Assembly (NCBI GenBank): GCA_020024265.1
Contig: JAHHTW010000020.1
Location: forward strand, 1 to 34,424
From: Anaerotignum sp.
GTDB taxonomy: Bacteria; Bacillota; Clostridia; Lachnospirales; Anaerotignaceae
DNA length: 34,424 bases
Reading direction: 5' to 3'
Below are positions 23,823 through 31,636 of this stretch, one piece after another. Under the pieces are notes generated by a model. It saw only the letters and a list, made by a program, of their open reading frames with translations, had not been told where the DNA came from and did not search any database. Position 1 is the first letter of the stretch. Each line of letters opens with the position of its first letter. A program made the translations under genes and the position numbers.

Positions 23823-24215
23823 ATGGAAAATCAGGAATTATTGGAAATTGCAAAAAGAACAATGCAATATGCGTATGTGCCATATTCTCATTTTCGGGTA
23901 GGGGCAGCGCTTTTGGCAGAGGATGGCAGGGTGTTTTCCGGCTGCAATGTCGAAAATGCGACATACGGTGCAACCATCTGTGCAGAGCGAACGGCAATTG
24001 TCAAAGCCATATCGGAGGGGGCAAGGCATTTTAGCAAAATTGCCATTGTATCCAGCGGGCAGGATATCACACCGCCTTGTGGCATCTGCCGTCAGGTATT
24101 GATGGAATTTATGCCAAAGGGCAATGTGGTACTGCAGGACAAATATGGAAACATACAAGAGATCGCAATTGACGCACTTTTGCCTATGAGCTTTTGTGCA
24201 GATGATATCAAGTAA
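23823..24215 (+). CDS. cdd: Cytidine deaminase
   Basis: 130-aa tetrameric-type cytidine deaminase that converts cytidine or deoxycytidine to uridine forms in pyrimidine salvage. Zinc ligands and catalytic Glu match the Bacillus enzyme: Cys53 and Glu55 in TICAERTAI, and Cys86 and Cys89 in PPCGICRQV. The substrate-binding NVENATYG precedes them. The frame opens with a GTG at 23817, but the ATG at 23823 has AAAGGGA about 10 nt upstream and gives the usual N-terminus. Confidence 0.97.
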   Translation: MENQELLEIAKRTMQYAYVPYSHFRVGAALLAEDGRVFSGCNVENATYGATICAERTAIVKAISEGARHFSKIAIVSSGQDITPPCGICRQVLMEFMPKGNVVLQDKYGNIQEIAIDALLPMSFCADDIK

Positions 24216-24227
24216 AGGAGCGCAGGT

Positions 24228-24797
24228 ATGGAAAAAAGCTGGGAAATCTTAGAGGGTGCCTGTCTACACTGCCAACAATGTGATTTATGCAAAACACGTA
24301 CACATGTGGTGATTGGTAAGGGCAACCGCAATGCAGATATTTTGCTTGTGGGGGAAGGCCCCGGAGAACAGGAGGACTTGACCGGTATTCCATTTGTGGG
24401 TGCTGCCGGTCAGCTTTTGGATAAAATGCTTGCAGCGGTAGAATTGTCTTTGGAGGACGTTTATATTGCAAATATTGTCAAATGCAGACCACCTGCAAAT
24501 CGTGATCCTTATGATGAAGAAAAGCAGGCTTGTTTGAATTATTTACGCTATCAGACCATGCTCATTCGACCTAAGATCATCGTTTGTATGGGCAGAATTG
24601 CAGCCACCACTATGATATCGCCCAATTTCAAAATCACAAGAGAGCATGGGCAATGGCTGGAGCGCAAAGGATACTGGATGATTGCTACCTATCATCCTTC
24701 TGCACTTTTGCGGGATGAAACAAAGAAGCGACCTGCGTGGGAGGATTGGAAAAAAATAAAGACCAAAATCCATGCGCTGCGTGAGGAAATGCAATAA
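24228..24797 (+). CDS. Family 4 uracil-DNA glycosylase (Fe-S type)
   Basis: 189-aa uracil-DNA glycosylase of family 4, which carries a 4Fe-4S cluster. The four ligands fall at the positions typical of the family: Cys18 and Cys21 at the N-terminus, Cys86 in VKCRPPANRDP and Cys102. Motif 1 is GEGPGEQED (42-50), and the C-terminal catalytic motif is HPSALLR. It removes uracil arising from cytosine deamination, so its position next to cytidine deaminase may only be chance. The ATG at 24228 has AAAGGAG upstream. It is not usually found in this cluster and appears to be inserted between cdd and era. Confidence 0.95.
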   Translation: MEKSWEILEGACLHCQQCDLCKTRTHVVIGKGNRNADILLVGEGPGEQEDLTGIPFVGAAGQLLDKMLAAVELSLEDVYIANIVKCRPPANRDPYDEEKQACLNYLRYQTMLIRPKIIVCMGRIAATTMISPNFKITREHGQWLERKGYWMIATYHPSALLRDETKKRPAWEDWKKIKTKIHALREEMQ

Positions 24798-24842
24798 AAG
24801 AACCGGCAGATTTTTTATATGGCACAAAGGAGAGTATATGAT

Positions 24843-25322
24843 ATGGAAAATAAGAATTTAGACACATTAAAAGCACGCTTTGCAAATGTTCCTATCACGG
24901 CCAATGCAAAAAGTATGGATGAGATTGTGGAATACATCGAAACCAAATGGCATGGTCAGCGTGTGAAAATCAAAGAAAGCGAATACATCATACACTACAA
25001 AAATGCATTACAGTTTATGCAGGATCTTGGGAAATCCACGGAGGGCATACAGGAAGAAATCCGTCGATATATGCTGCCAAATCGTATTGGCATTGTATTG
25101 GGTATGCAGTCAGAATATATCACCACTGAGGATGGTATGAAATATTATCAGGCGCTTTCTCTGCTCAAAGGTTTGACGCAGGAGGATATTGATACCAAAA
25201 ATGTCAGATGGCTGCAATATATGATGATGCTGGAAATGCAGGCGCATTGGGATCAGCAGGAAGCAGCGTTGAAAGCAGAACAGCAGGCAGCAGAACAAGC
25301 AAACATGCAAACACAAGCATAA
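24843..25322 (+). CDS. Unknown 159-aa protein between udg and era
   Basis: I do not recognise this gene. The predicted protein is 159 aa and soluble, with no signal peptide, membrane segment or Cys cluster. It appears mostly helical: about residues 5-60 are charged and amphipathic, the middle has a MLPNRIGIVLGM stretch, and the C-terminus is an Ala/Gln-rich helix. The reading frame opens at 24819, but the ATG at 24843 has AAAGGAG about 10 nt upstream. Codon use looks like that of its neighbours, so it is not obviously recent. It is cotranscribed with udg and era by spacing. Confidence 0.7.
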   Translation: MENKNLDTLKARFANVPITANAKSMDEIVEYIETKWHGQRVKIKESEYIIHYKNALQFMQDLGKSTEGIQEEIRRYMLPNRIGIVLGMQSEYITTEDGMKYYQALSLLKGLTQEDIDTKNVRWLQYMMMLEMQAHWDQQEAALKAEQQAAEQANMQTQA

Positions 25323-25347
25323 ACCAAAAGGAAAGGGCGAAAATAGT

Positions 25348-26253
25348 ATGGGGAAATTTTATTCAGGCTTTGTATCACTCATTGGCAGACCAAATGTAGG
25401 AAAATCCACGCTGATGAACTGTCTGATTGGAGAGAAGATTGCCATTACTTCCAATAAACCGCAGACTACAAGAAACAAAATCACCAGTATTTTGACAAAG
25501 GATGATTTCCAATGTGTATTTTTGGACACACCGGGAATTCACAAGCCACATCATAAGCTGGGAGAATATATGATGCGTGCGGTAGAAAATACATTTCAGG
25601 AGGTAGATCTGATATTGCTTTTGGTAGAGCCTATAGACAGCATACCGGAAGCGGATTTGACCATATTGGAAAAGCTCAAAGGTCTGAAAACACCAGTGGT
25701 ATTGGTCATCAATAAAATTGATACGGTACCGGATAAGGAGAAGCTTTTAGGCATCATTGATGCCTATCGCAGTCTGTATCCCTTCCAAGAGGTAGTACCG
25801 ATTTCTGCATCTACAGGCAGCAATACCAAAGAGCTTTTGACTGTCATTCGCAAGTATCTGCCGGAGGGACCGCAATATTTCCCCAGTGATATGGTAACGG
25901 ATCAGCCGGAAAGGCAGATTGCCTCTGAGATTATCAGAGAGAAGGCATTATATTTCCTACAGGATGAAATTCCACATGGGATTGCAGTAGAAATTATGGC
26001 TATGAAGAAACGTCCGGATCAAAATATGGTAGATGTACAAGCACTCATTTACTGTGAAAAGGATTCGCATAAAGGGATTATTATTGGAAAGCATGGCAGT
26101 ATGCTTAAAAAGATTGGCACATATGCCAGAGAGGACATGCAGCGTTTGCTTGGTTCACCGATTTTCCTGCAAATTTGGGTAAAGGTCAAGAAGGATTGGC
26201 GTGACAGTGATTTCCTTCTGAAAAACTTCGGTTACGACAAAAAGAATATGTAG
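25348..26253 (+). CDS. era: GTPase Era
   Basis: 301-aa ribosome assembly GTPase. G1 is GRPNVGKS (13-20), G2 lies around residue 40 (KPQTTRNKI), G3 is DTPG (60-63), G4 is NKID (122-125), and a C-terminal type-2 KH domain holds GIIIGKHGSMLKKIG near residue 245. It binds the 16S rRNA 3' end, matching its partnership with ybeY in the same operon. The ATG at 25348 has AAGGAAAGGG upstream. A terminator follows directly; recO, often next in this cluster, is not present. Confidence 0.98.
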   Translation: MGKFYSGFVSLIGRPNVGKSTLMNCLIGEKIAITSNKPQTTRNKITSILTKDDFQCVFLDTPGIHKPHHKLGEYMMRAVENTFQEVDLILLLVEPIDSIPEADLTILEKLKGLKTPVVLVINKIDTVPDKEKLLGIIDAYRSLYPFQEVVPISASTGSNTKELLTVIRKYLPEGPQYFPSDMVTDQPERQIASEIIREKALYFLQDEIPHGIAVEIMAMKKRPDQNMVDVQALIYCEKDSHKGIIIGKHGSMLKKIGTYAREDMQRLLGSPIFLQIWVKVKKDWRDSDFLLKNFGYDKKNM

Positions 26254-26274
26254 TACAAAAGCGGTAAAAATGCC

Positions 26275-26320
26275 ATACAACCCTCTGATGGGTATTCCAT
26301 CAAGGGTTGTATTTGTTTGG
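26275..26320 (+). terminator. Rho-independent terminator after era
   Basis: Stem ATACAACCCT/AGGGTTGTAT with an inner TGATGG/CCATCA helix and a short loop, followed by ATTTGTTT. It closes the long yqfC-to-era transcription unit. Confidence 0.8.
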
Positions 26321-26368
26321 AGCCGGATATGGCACGATATTTTCTAGGCATTGCATAAAAATTTGGGC

Positions 26369-26402
26369 AAAAAAAAATGCCCATAGCCTGCGCTATCAGC
26401 AT
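26369..26402 (-). terminator. Rho-independent terminator of the SRP RNA gene
   Basis: On the minus strand, ATGC and ATAGC pair with GCTAT and GCAT around one mismatch and a G-T wobble (26377-26402), followed by nine Ts. It begins a few bases after the predicted SRP RNA 3' end. Confidence 0.8.
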
Positions 26403-26413
26403 TGTTTTTATAG

Positions 26414-26684
26414 GAATCCGTGCATCTGCTGTTGTCATAAACACCCATGCGTAACCTCCTTCCAAGGCTCCATACAAGCGACCTTGCGACACACAAGAAG
26501 TAGACTGCTTAGTGCTGCTGTCTTCCGACCCTGACACGGTTCACAGGCTTCTGTTGTGCAAGACTTGTACTTCAACACCTCTTTCAGAGGGCAGACCATT
26601 TGTATTTATGCCGAAAGCAGACATCACCCCCACTATAGCGGATTGTGGGTACAGGGTACCGCTAATCCCCCGGCTAGCACGGAA
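26414..26684 (-). ncRNA. ffs: Signal recognition particle RNA, large bacterial type with Alu domain (scRNA)
   Basis: Minus-strand RNA of about 270 nt. The 5' part has the Alu-domain sequence CCGTGCTAGCCGGGGGATTA, then GCGGTACCCTGTA and AATCCGCT. The S-domain apical hairpin has the conserved asymmetric loop CAGG/AGCAGCA closed by a GGAA tetraloop (26523-26526), with TGTCAGGGTCGGAAGACAGC. The 3' end GATGCACGG pairs with the 5' CCGTGC. Size and shape match Bacillus scRNA. It binds Ffh to target membrane and secreted proteins. The 5' and 3' ends are estimated from pairing. A strong promoter about 80 nt upstream suggests a longer precursor that is trimmed. Confidence 0.93.
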
Positions 26685-26713
26685 ATTTGATATACCGATG
26701 GAATTTGTCTGCG

Positions 26714-26738
26714 TTTTGGTATTGTCATGATACCAAAA
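26714..26738 (-). promoter_or_regulatory. Palindrome in the SRP RNA leader
   Basis: Perfect 9-bp inverted repeat TTTTGGTAT/ATACCAAAA around a 7-nt centre, in the leader between the promoter and the mature SRP RNA. As RNA it would fold into a hairpin; it has no T run, so it is not a terminator. It could be a precursor-processing site or a protein operator. Confidence 0.55.
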
Positions 26739-26769
26739 GCCGATCTTTGACATTTTGGATACTTTTCTA

Positions 26770-26798
26770 AGTATACAGAACAAAGACATTTCTGTCAA
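26770..26798 (-). promoter_or_regulatory. Vegetative promoter of the SRP RNA
   Basis: Minus-strand TTGACA (26793-26798) and TATACT (26770-26775) with a 17-bp spacer. It is the only strong promoter here and lies about 80 nt before the predicted 5' end of the mature RNA. Confidence 0.88.
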
Positions 26799-26817
26799 TG
26801 GAAATTTATAAAACTTC

Positions 26818-28239
26818 TTATGTATTGCACAGCTTGTGCAGACATTCCCCCAAGCGTTTGATGCCTACTTCGATCTGGTCTTCCGACAAAGAGGCAAAAC
26901 AAAGGCGGATGTGAGCGGTATCATCTGTGTGCAGTGCAAATTGATTGCCGGGAGAAATCAGTACGTTTTTGGCAAGTGCCTGATTGCAAAGCAGTGTACA
27001 GTCAATCCCTTGTGGAAGTGCAATCCAAAGGCTTACTCCGCCGCTGGGATAGATACAGCTGGCAGGTGGGCAAAGATATTTTTGTGCCATGGTAACGGCT
27101 TTGTGATATTTTCCACGGATAAATTGACGCACACGCTTGCCATGGGTTTCCCAGCCATTGACATGCAGGTATTCTTCCAGAGATTTTTGTATAAAGCCGG
27201 ATGTAGAAATATCTGTGGTATACTTTGCCTCCTGTACAGCACGCCGGATTTTCTTGGGCAGAACCATCATACCCATACGCAGACCGGGCATCAGGATTTT
27301 GGAAAAGCTTTTGATGTATACAACACGATTTTTATAGTCCAATGCCTTGAGTGGTAGTGGTTGTTCTGTGCCATAATAGAAATCATAAAAATCGTCTTCT
27401 TCGATGATATAGGTATCATACTGTTCTGCAAGATCCAAAAGGCGACGTTTTTTCTCCAAGGAGTAGGAGATGCCGGTCGGTGTTTGAAAGTATGCCATGA
27501 TATAGATGAATTTCGGGTGATACAGCTTCAAATTATTTTCCAGCGCTGTGAGATTCATGCCGTCAGGCGAGAGCGGTATGCCAAGCACCTTTGCGCCACG
27601 GGAAAGAAAAGCCCCTGTTGCACCATAAAATGTCGGATTTTCGACAAATACGGTATCGCCATAGCCAAGCAAAGCTCTGGAAATGATATCCACGCCCTGT
27701 TGCGCACCGGATATAATCTGTATCTGCCCTGCCTCTGTTTGTATGCCAAAGGATGTTAAATAGCGGCACAGGGCTTCTCTCAGAGGCAAATAGCCCATAC
27801 TGTCGGTATATTCAAATGCGCCCCCCTGTTCTCGCTCCAGCACCGTTTCAAATGCTGTCTGAAAGGACTTGACAGGGAATAAAGTATTGGGCAGGGAAGA
27901 AGTGGTAAAATTGATGGCATGCTCCAATGCAGGTGGTGTGGAAAAAAGGAAATTCTGCTGCTGGAGCGGAGTGGGGAGCTGTGTCATGGGCAAAGGAGAG
28001 AGATAAGTACCGCTTCCCACACGGGAATATACAATCTGCTTTTGCTCCAAATATTTATAGGCATTGACAATGGTTACCATATTGACATCAAAGTGTGCAG
28101 CCATGGTACGGATGGGTGGCAGCTTGCTTTCTGCCGGCAAAATGCCGCTTTGTGCAAGTGCAGCAATGCCGTCTGCAATCTGACGATACAGAGGCAGTGC
28201 AGAGGATTTATCAACTGAAATATCAAATATTTCCTGCAT
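26818..28239 (-). CDS. MocR-type transcriptional regulator (GntR/aminotransferase fusion)
   Basis: 473-aa PLP-dependent regulator. An N-terminal GntR winged helix (about residues 10-78, with LPPIRTMAAHFDVNMVTIVNAY) is joined by a linker to a fold-type I aminotransferase domain. That domain has ENPTFYG, FQTPTGISYS, the cofactor-binding Asp in IIEEDDFYD, and the Schiff-base Lys in IKSFSKIL. Such proteins often control vitamin B6, GABA, taurine or other amine metabolism; the target is not evident here. The ATG at 28239 has AAAGGAAG upstream. Direct repeats with the core ACCG-TATG (28311 and 28325) upstream may be its binding site. Its stop codon lies only 20 bp from the -35 box of the SRP RNA promoter. 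Confidence 0.93.
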   Translation of the reverse strand: MQEIFDISVDKSSALPLYRQIADGIAALAQSGILPAESKLPPIRTMAAHFDVNMVTIVNAYKYLEQKQIVYSRVGSGTYLSPLPMTQLPTPLQQQNFLFSTPPALEHAINFTTSSLPNTLFPVKSFQTAFETVLEREQGGAFEYTDSMGYLPLREALCRYLTSFGIQTEAGQIQIISGAQQGVDIISRALLGYGDTVFVENPTFYGATGAFLSRGAKVLGIPLSPDGMNLTALENNLKLYHPKFIYIMAYFQTPTGISYSLEKKRRLLDLAEQYDTYIIEEDDFYDFYYGTEQPLPLKALDYKNRVVYIKSFSKILMPGLRMGMMVLPKKIRRAVQEAKYTTDISTSGFIQKSLEEYLHVNGWETHGKRVRQFIRGKYHKAVTMAQKYLCPPASCIYPSGGVSLWIALPQGIDCTLLCNQALAKNVLISPGNQFALHTDDTAHIRLCFASLSEDQIEVGIKRLGECLHKLCNT

Positions 28240-28310
28240 GGGATACTTCCTTTCTTTTTCCTTTTGCCAATCATAGAGCTGAATGACTCGTATTTTCCCA
28301 AAATATCATT

Positions 28311-28345
28311 ACCGTATGCCGAAAACCGGTATGTGCGTTTGTCAA
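28311..28345 (-). promoter_or_regulatory. Candidate promoter and operator of the MocR gene
   Basis: A minus-strand TTGACA (28340-28345) has no good -10 box at 17 bp. Two related half sites read ACCGTATGCC (28311-28320) and ACCGGTATGTGC (28325-28336) on the plus strand, in the same direction and 14 bp apart. MocR regulators typically bind direct repeats at their own promoter. This is an inference from position and repeat layout. Confidence 0.35.
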
Positions 28346-28364
28346 AAGCAAACATGCGTAGCAT

Positions 28365-28401
28365 AAACGGCAGGCATATTGTTATGGTATGCCTGCCGTT
28401 T
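28365..28401 (-). terminator. Hairpin terminator after rpoD
   Basis: Perfect 14-bp stem AAACGGCAGGCATA/TATGCCTGCCGTTT with a 9-nt loop, about 27 nt after the rpoD stop. The T run on the minus strand is short (TTTATG), so termination may be partial. Confidence 0.65.
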
Positions 28402-28427
28402 GATAAACATGATATCTCTGTGAATCA

Positions 28428-29501
28428 TCATTCCAAGTAATCTTTGAGTTTTTTGCTTCTGCTGGGATGACGCAGTTTACGCAATGCTTTTGCTTCAATT
28501 TGACGAATACGTTCTCTGGTAACATCAAATTCTTTGCCAACTTCTTCCAGTGTTCTTGCACGTCCGTCATCCAAACCAAAACGCAGACGCAATACTTTTT
28601 CTTCTCTTTCTGTCAGTGTATCCAGCACTTCGATGAGCTGTTCCTTGAGCAGTGTAAATGCAGCTGCTTCCGCAGGTGCCGGAATATCGTCATCCGGAAT
28701 GAAATCCCCCAAATGGCTATCTTCTTCTTCGCCGATTGGTGTTTCCAGAGATACCGGTTCTTGCGCAATCTTCATGATTTCACGTACCTTTTCTTCGGGC
28801 ATCTGCATTTCTACAGCAAGCTCCTCTGCACTTGGTTCACGTCCCAGCTCCTGTACCAGCTGTCTGGATACACGGATGAGCTTATTGATGGTCTCTACCA
28901 TGTGTACAGGGATACGGATGGTTCTTGCCTGATCGGCGATGGCTCTGGTAATTGCCTGACGAATCCACCATGTCGCATAGGTGGAAAATTTGTAGCCCTT
29001 GTGATAATCGAATTTTTCTACGGCTTTGATTAAGCCCAGATTGCCTTCCTGAATCAAATCCAAAAACAGCATCCCACGACCAACATAGCGCTTTGCAATG
29101 CTGACAACCAGTCTAAGATTGGCTTCGGCGAGTTTCTTTCTCGCATTTTCGTCGCCTTCTTCCATGCGCTGTGCCAATGCAACTTCTTCTTCCGCAGAAA
29201 GCAGGGGGACTTTCCCGATTTCTTTGAGATACATTCTGACAGGGTCATCAATGTTAATCCCTTCCGGCAACGTCAAATCCAGTTCTTTCTCCACTTCTTC
29301 TTCTGCATCGAGATTGCCCAGAAGGTCAATGCCTTGGGCTTCCAAATATTCATAGATGCGGTCAATGCGGTCTGGATCTAAATCCAAATCTGCCAGATGG
29401 TCCATGACTTCTTTGTATTCTAGTACATTTTTTTTCTTTTTGCCCATGGCAACCAGTTCTTCCAATCTGGTCAACAATGTGGTTTCTTCGACGGATTTCA
29501 A
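28428..29501 (-). CDS. rpoD: RNA polymerase primary sigma factor RpoD (SigA)
   Basis: 357-aa group 1 sigma factor. Region 1.2 starts near residue 100 with DPVRMYLKEIG. Regions 2.1-2.4 include ARKKLAEANLRLVVSIAKRY, the core-binding FLDLIQEGNLGLIKAVEKFD and the -10-binding YKFSTYATWWIRQAITRAIA. Region 3 and region 4.2 follow, with TLEEVGKEFDVTRERIRQIE for -35 contact. The start is TTG at 29501, with GGGAGG 6 nt upstream; the longer frame runs through the dnaG end and is not used. It follows dnaG by 40 nt, as in the conserved macromolecular synthesis operon. Confidence 0.97.
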   Translation of the reverse strand: MKSVEETTLLTRLEELVAMGKKKKNVLEYKEVMDHLADLDLDPDRIDRIYEYLEAQGIDLLGNLDAEEEVEKELDLTLPEGINIDDPVRMYLKEIGKVPLLSAEEEVALAQRMEEGDENARKKLAEANLRLVVSIAKRYVGRGMLFLDLIQEGNLGLIKAVEKFDYHKGYKFSTYATWWIRQAITRAIADQARTIRIPVHMVETINKLIRVSRQLVQELGREPSAEELAVEMQMPEEKVREIMKIAQEPVSLETPIGEEEDSHLGDFIPDDDIPAPAEAAAFTLLKEQLIEVLDTLTEREEKVLRLRFGLDDGRARTLEEVGKEFDVTRERIRQIEAKALRKLRHPSRSKKLKDYLE

Positions 29502-29541
29502 CGCAATCCTCCCTTTCTGTGTTCCTTTTATTCTAACCATA

Positions 29542-31320
29542 TCAAATGGTAATATGCAGGGCTTCGAGTTTTCTTTTTTCTTCCAACCATGCTTGAATCT
29601 CCTCTGCTGTCGTAGAATGTGCAATTTTGCGGTCGATGTTTGTCCGCTTGAGCAATACGACGGCTTCGTTGATGCCTTTAGACAAATCGTAGGTTTCGTC
29701 ATCAAGCGCCCGTGTGGTGAATATTTCTGTTACCCTGCGCTGCGAGGGTGCATCCTCAAAAAAGCTAATGAGCTGTGCAACAAACACATGGTCTTCTTCT
29801 TCCCAAAGTGTTGCAATGGCATCAAATGCATCTGCATATACCGGAGTTGGAAAATCCTCTTTGGATAGCACCTGCTTTAAGGCTTGGTAGATATATTTGT
29901 GGTTTGCAGAGAAGTATAATAATGTTTTTTGGGCATCCAAAACCCCTTTTTCTGCTTCCTCTGTCTGACCATATTGTCTTTGTAAACGCATACGCCGCTG
30001 TTCTGCTTCTTTTTGGAATGAAGCGTCTTCCTTTTGCCGCTGCTTTTTGATTTCGCTTTGCAGTGCGTTTTCCGCAACACCTGTCATGCGGCTGACTTCG
30101 GTTGTATAAACATTGCGTTCGATATCGCTTTCCAGCTTGGAAAGTACCGCTGCTGCCTCTGTGGCAAAGCGTACACGATGCTCCGGAATATGGTTATCAT
30201 ATTTTCGCTGGATGCAGGCGATTTGAAAGGAAATATAATGCACAGCATCTACAAGCAGCTTGGAAAATGCCTTTGCACCGTTTTGTTTGATAAATTCATC
30301 CGGATCTTTGCCATCCGGTACCTGTGTGACACGTACACGCAGACCGTTTTGCACCAATACATCAATGGCACGCAGTGCAGCATTTGTCCCTGCATCATCG
30401 CTGTCATAGAGCAATATGACAGAATCGGCATATTTTTTCAATGTGCGTGCATGTTCCTGATTGAATGCTGTACCAAGAGAAGCAACGACATTATGAAATC
30501 CTGCCTGATAGAGTGAAAACATATCCATATAGCCCTCTACCAAAATCAGCTCCTTGCTGCGTGTTGCTTTTGCCAGATGCAAACCGTAGAGATTGCGGCT
30601 CTTGCTAAAAATCGGTGTTTCCGGAGAATTGAGGTATTTTGGTTCCCCGCTGTCCAAAATACGTCCGCCAAAGGCAATCACACGAGATTGCACATCAAAT
30701 ATGGGGAACATCAACCGTCCACGAAAACGATCATGATACCCATTTCCGCTTTTGTCCGGAATGACCAGCCCGCTTTGCACCATATCCTCTATGCTGTAAT
30801 TTTGCTGCAAAAGATGGTCATAAAGGGCGTGTCTGTTATCCGGTGCATAGCCAATACCGAATTTGCGTGCAACATTTGGAAGCATCTGCCTTTTTTGCAT
30901 ATAGCTACGTGCGTATGTTCCTGCATCCGATTGCAGGCAGTCGTAATAAAAGCGACCGGCGATTTTATGTATTTCCATCAGCCTGGATTTCAGACGCTCA
31001 GCAGCAAGTGTCTGTGCGGATTGATCCGGCTCAGGCAGTGAGATATTGGCACGTTGCGCCAGTTCCTGTACAGCTTCTGGAAAGCTCATATTTTCCATTT
31101 CCATTAAAAATCCATATACATTGCCGGATGCACCGCAGCCAAAGCAATAGTAAAACTGTTTTTCACTGTTGACGGAAAAGGAAGGTGTCTTTTCGTGATG
31201 AAAGGGGCAAAGACCAAAATAGGAGCTTCCTTTTTGCTTGAGTGGTACATACTGTGATATGACCGCAACAATGTCATTTTGCATACGGATTTCCTCAATC
31301 AGCTCTCTCGGATACCGCAT
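29542..31320 (-). CDS. dnaG: DNA primase
   Basis: 592-aa primase that makes RNA primers at the replication fork. The N-terminal CHC2 zinc-binding domain has Cys38, His41, Cys59 and Cys62, with CPFHHEKTPSF. The catalytic core has FGIGYAPDN, and the TOPRIM fold has ILVEGYMDM and LLYDSDDAG. The C-terminal helicase-binding domain lies in the last 150 residues. The ATG at 31320 has GGAGG 7 nt upstream; the frame is open further, but only that start has a ribosome binding site and gives the normal N-terminus (MRYPRELIEEIR). rpoD follows 40 nt downstream. Confidence 0.98.
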   Translation of the reverse strand: MRYPRELIEEIRMQNDIVAVISQYVPLKQKGSSYFGLCPFHHEKTPSFSVNSEKQFYYCFGCGASGNVYGFLMEMENMSFPEAVQELAQRANISLPEPDQSAQTLAAERLKSRLMEIHKIAGRFYYDCLQSDAGTYARSYMQKRQMLPNVARKFGIGYAPDNRHALYDHLLQQNYSIEDMVQSGLVIPDKSGNGYHDRFRGRLMFPIFDVQSRVIAFGGRILDSGEPKYLNSPETPIFSKSRNLYGLHLAKATRSKELILVEGYMDMFSLYQAGFHNVVASLGTAFNQEHARTLKKYADSVILLYDSDDAGTNAALRAIDVLVQNGLRVRVTQVPDGKDPDEFIKQNGAKAFSKLLVDAVHYISFQIACIQRKYDNHIPEHRVRFATEAAAVLSKLESDIERNVYTTEVSRMTGVAENALQSEIKKQRQKEDASFQKEAEQRRMRLQRQYGQTEEAEKGVLDAQKTLLYFSANHKYIYQALKQVLSKEDFPTPVYADAFDAIATLWEEEDHVFVAQLISFFEDAPSQRRVTEIFTTRALDDETYDLSKGINEAVVLLKRTNIDRKIAHSTTAEEIQAWLEEKRKLEALHITI

Positions 31321-31636
31321 TTTGCTCCCTCCTTTTTTAGGGGAAAAAAAGGATGTCACCAAAATATACATCCTCGCTTACGCTTGCTTTTTTTGGGACA
31401 GCCCTTTCTATAATCCTATCAATCGTTTTTCGACGTTTTTCTTAAAAATCCTTCTTTTCTGTATACATTTTGTAGCATTACACAAAAACAGACGAGAAAA
31501 AAACTGTTTTCCCAACATTTACGATATACTTTTTGGGAGATGCCGCAAAAGAATATTTCCGATTTGTAAAAATATGGTATATCTGAAAATGCTTTTTTTT
31601 TATAAAATCGAAAGAAGAAACAGGTATGCCATTCTA
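31321..31636. other. Intergenic region upstream of dnaG
   Basis: About 315 bp without a gene, AT-rich, with several homopolymer runs of T and A. It should hold the dnaG-rpoD promoter on the minus strand, but I see only weak candidates there (for example a GATTATAG near 31410). I see no hairpin terminator for the upstream metallo-beta-lactamase gene. Confidence 0.4.

Noticed and set aside
26307..26730. Plus-strand frames over the SRP RNA
   Set aside because: The region is explained by the SRP RNA on the other strand, with its own promoter and terminator.
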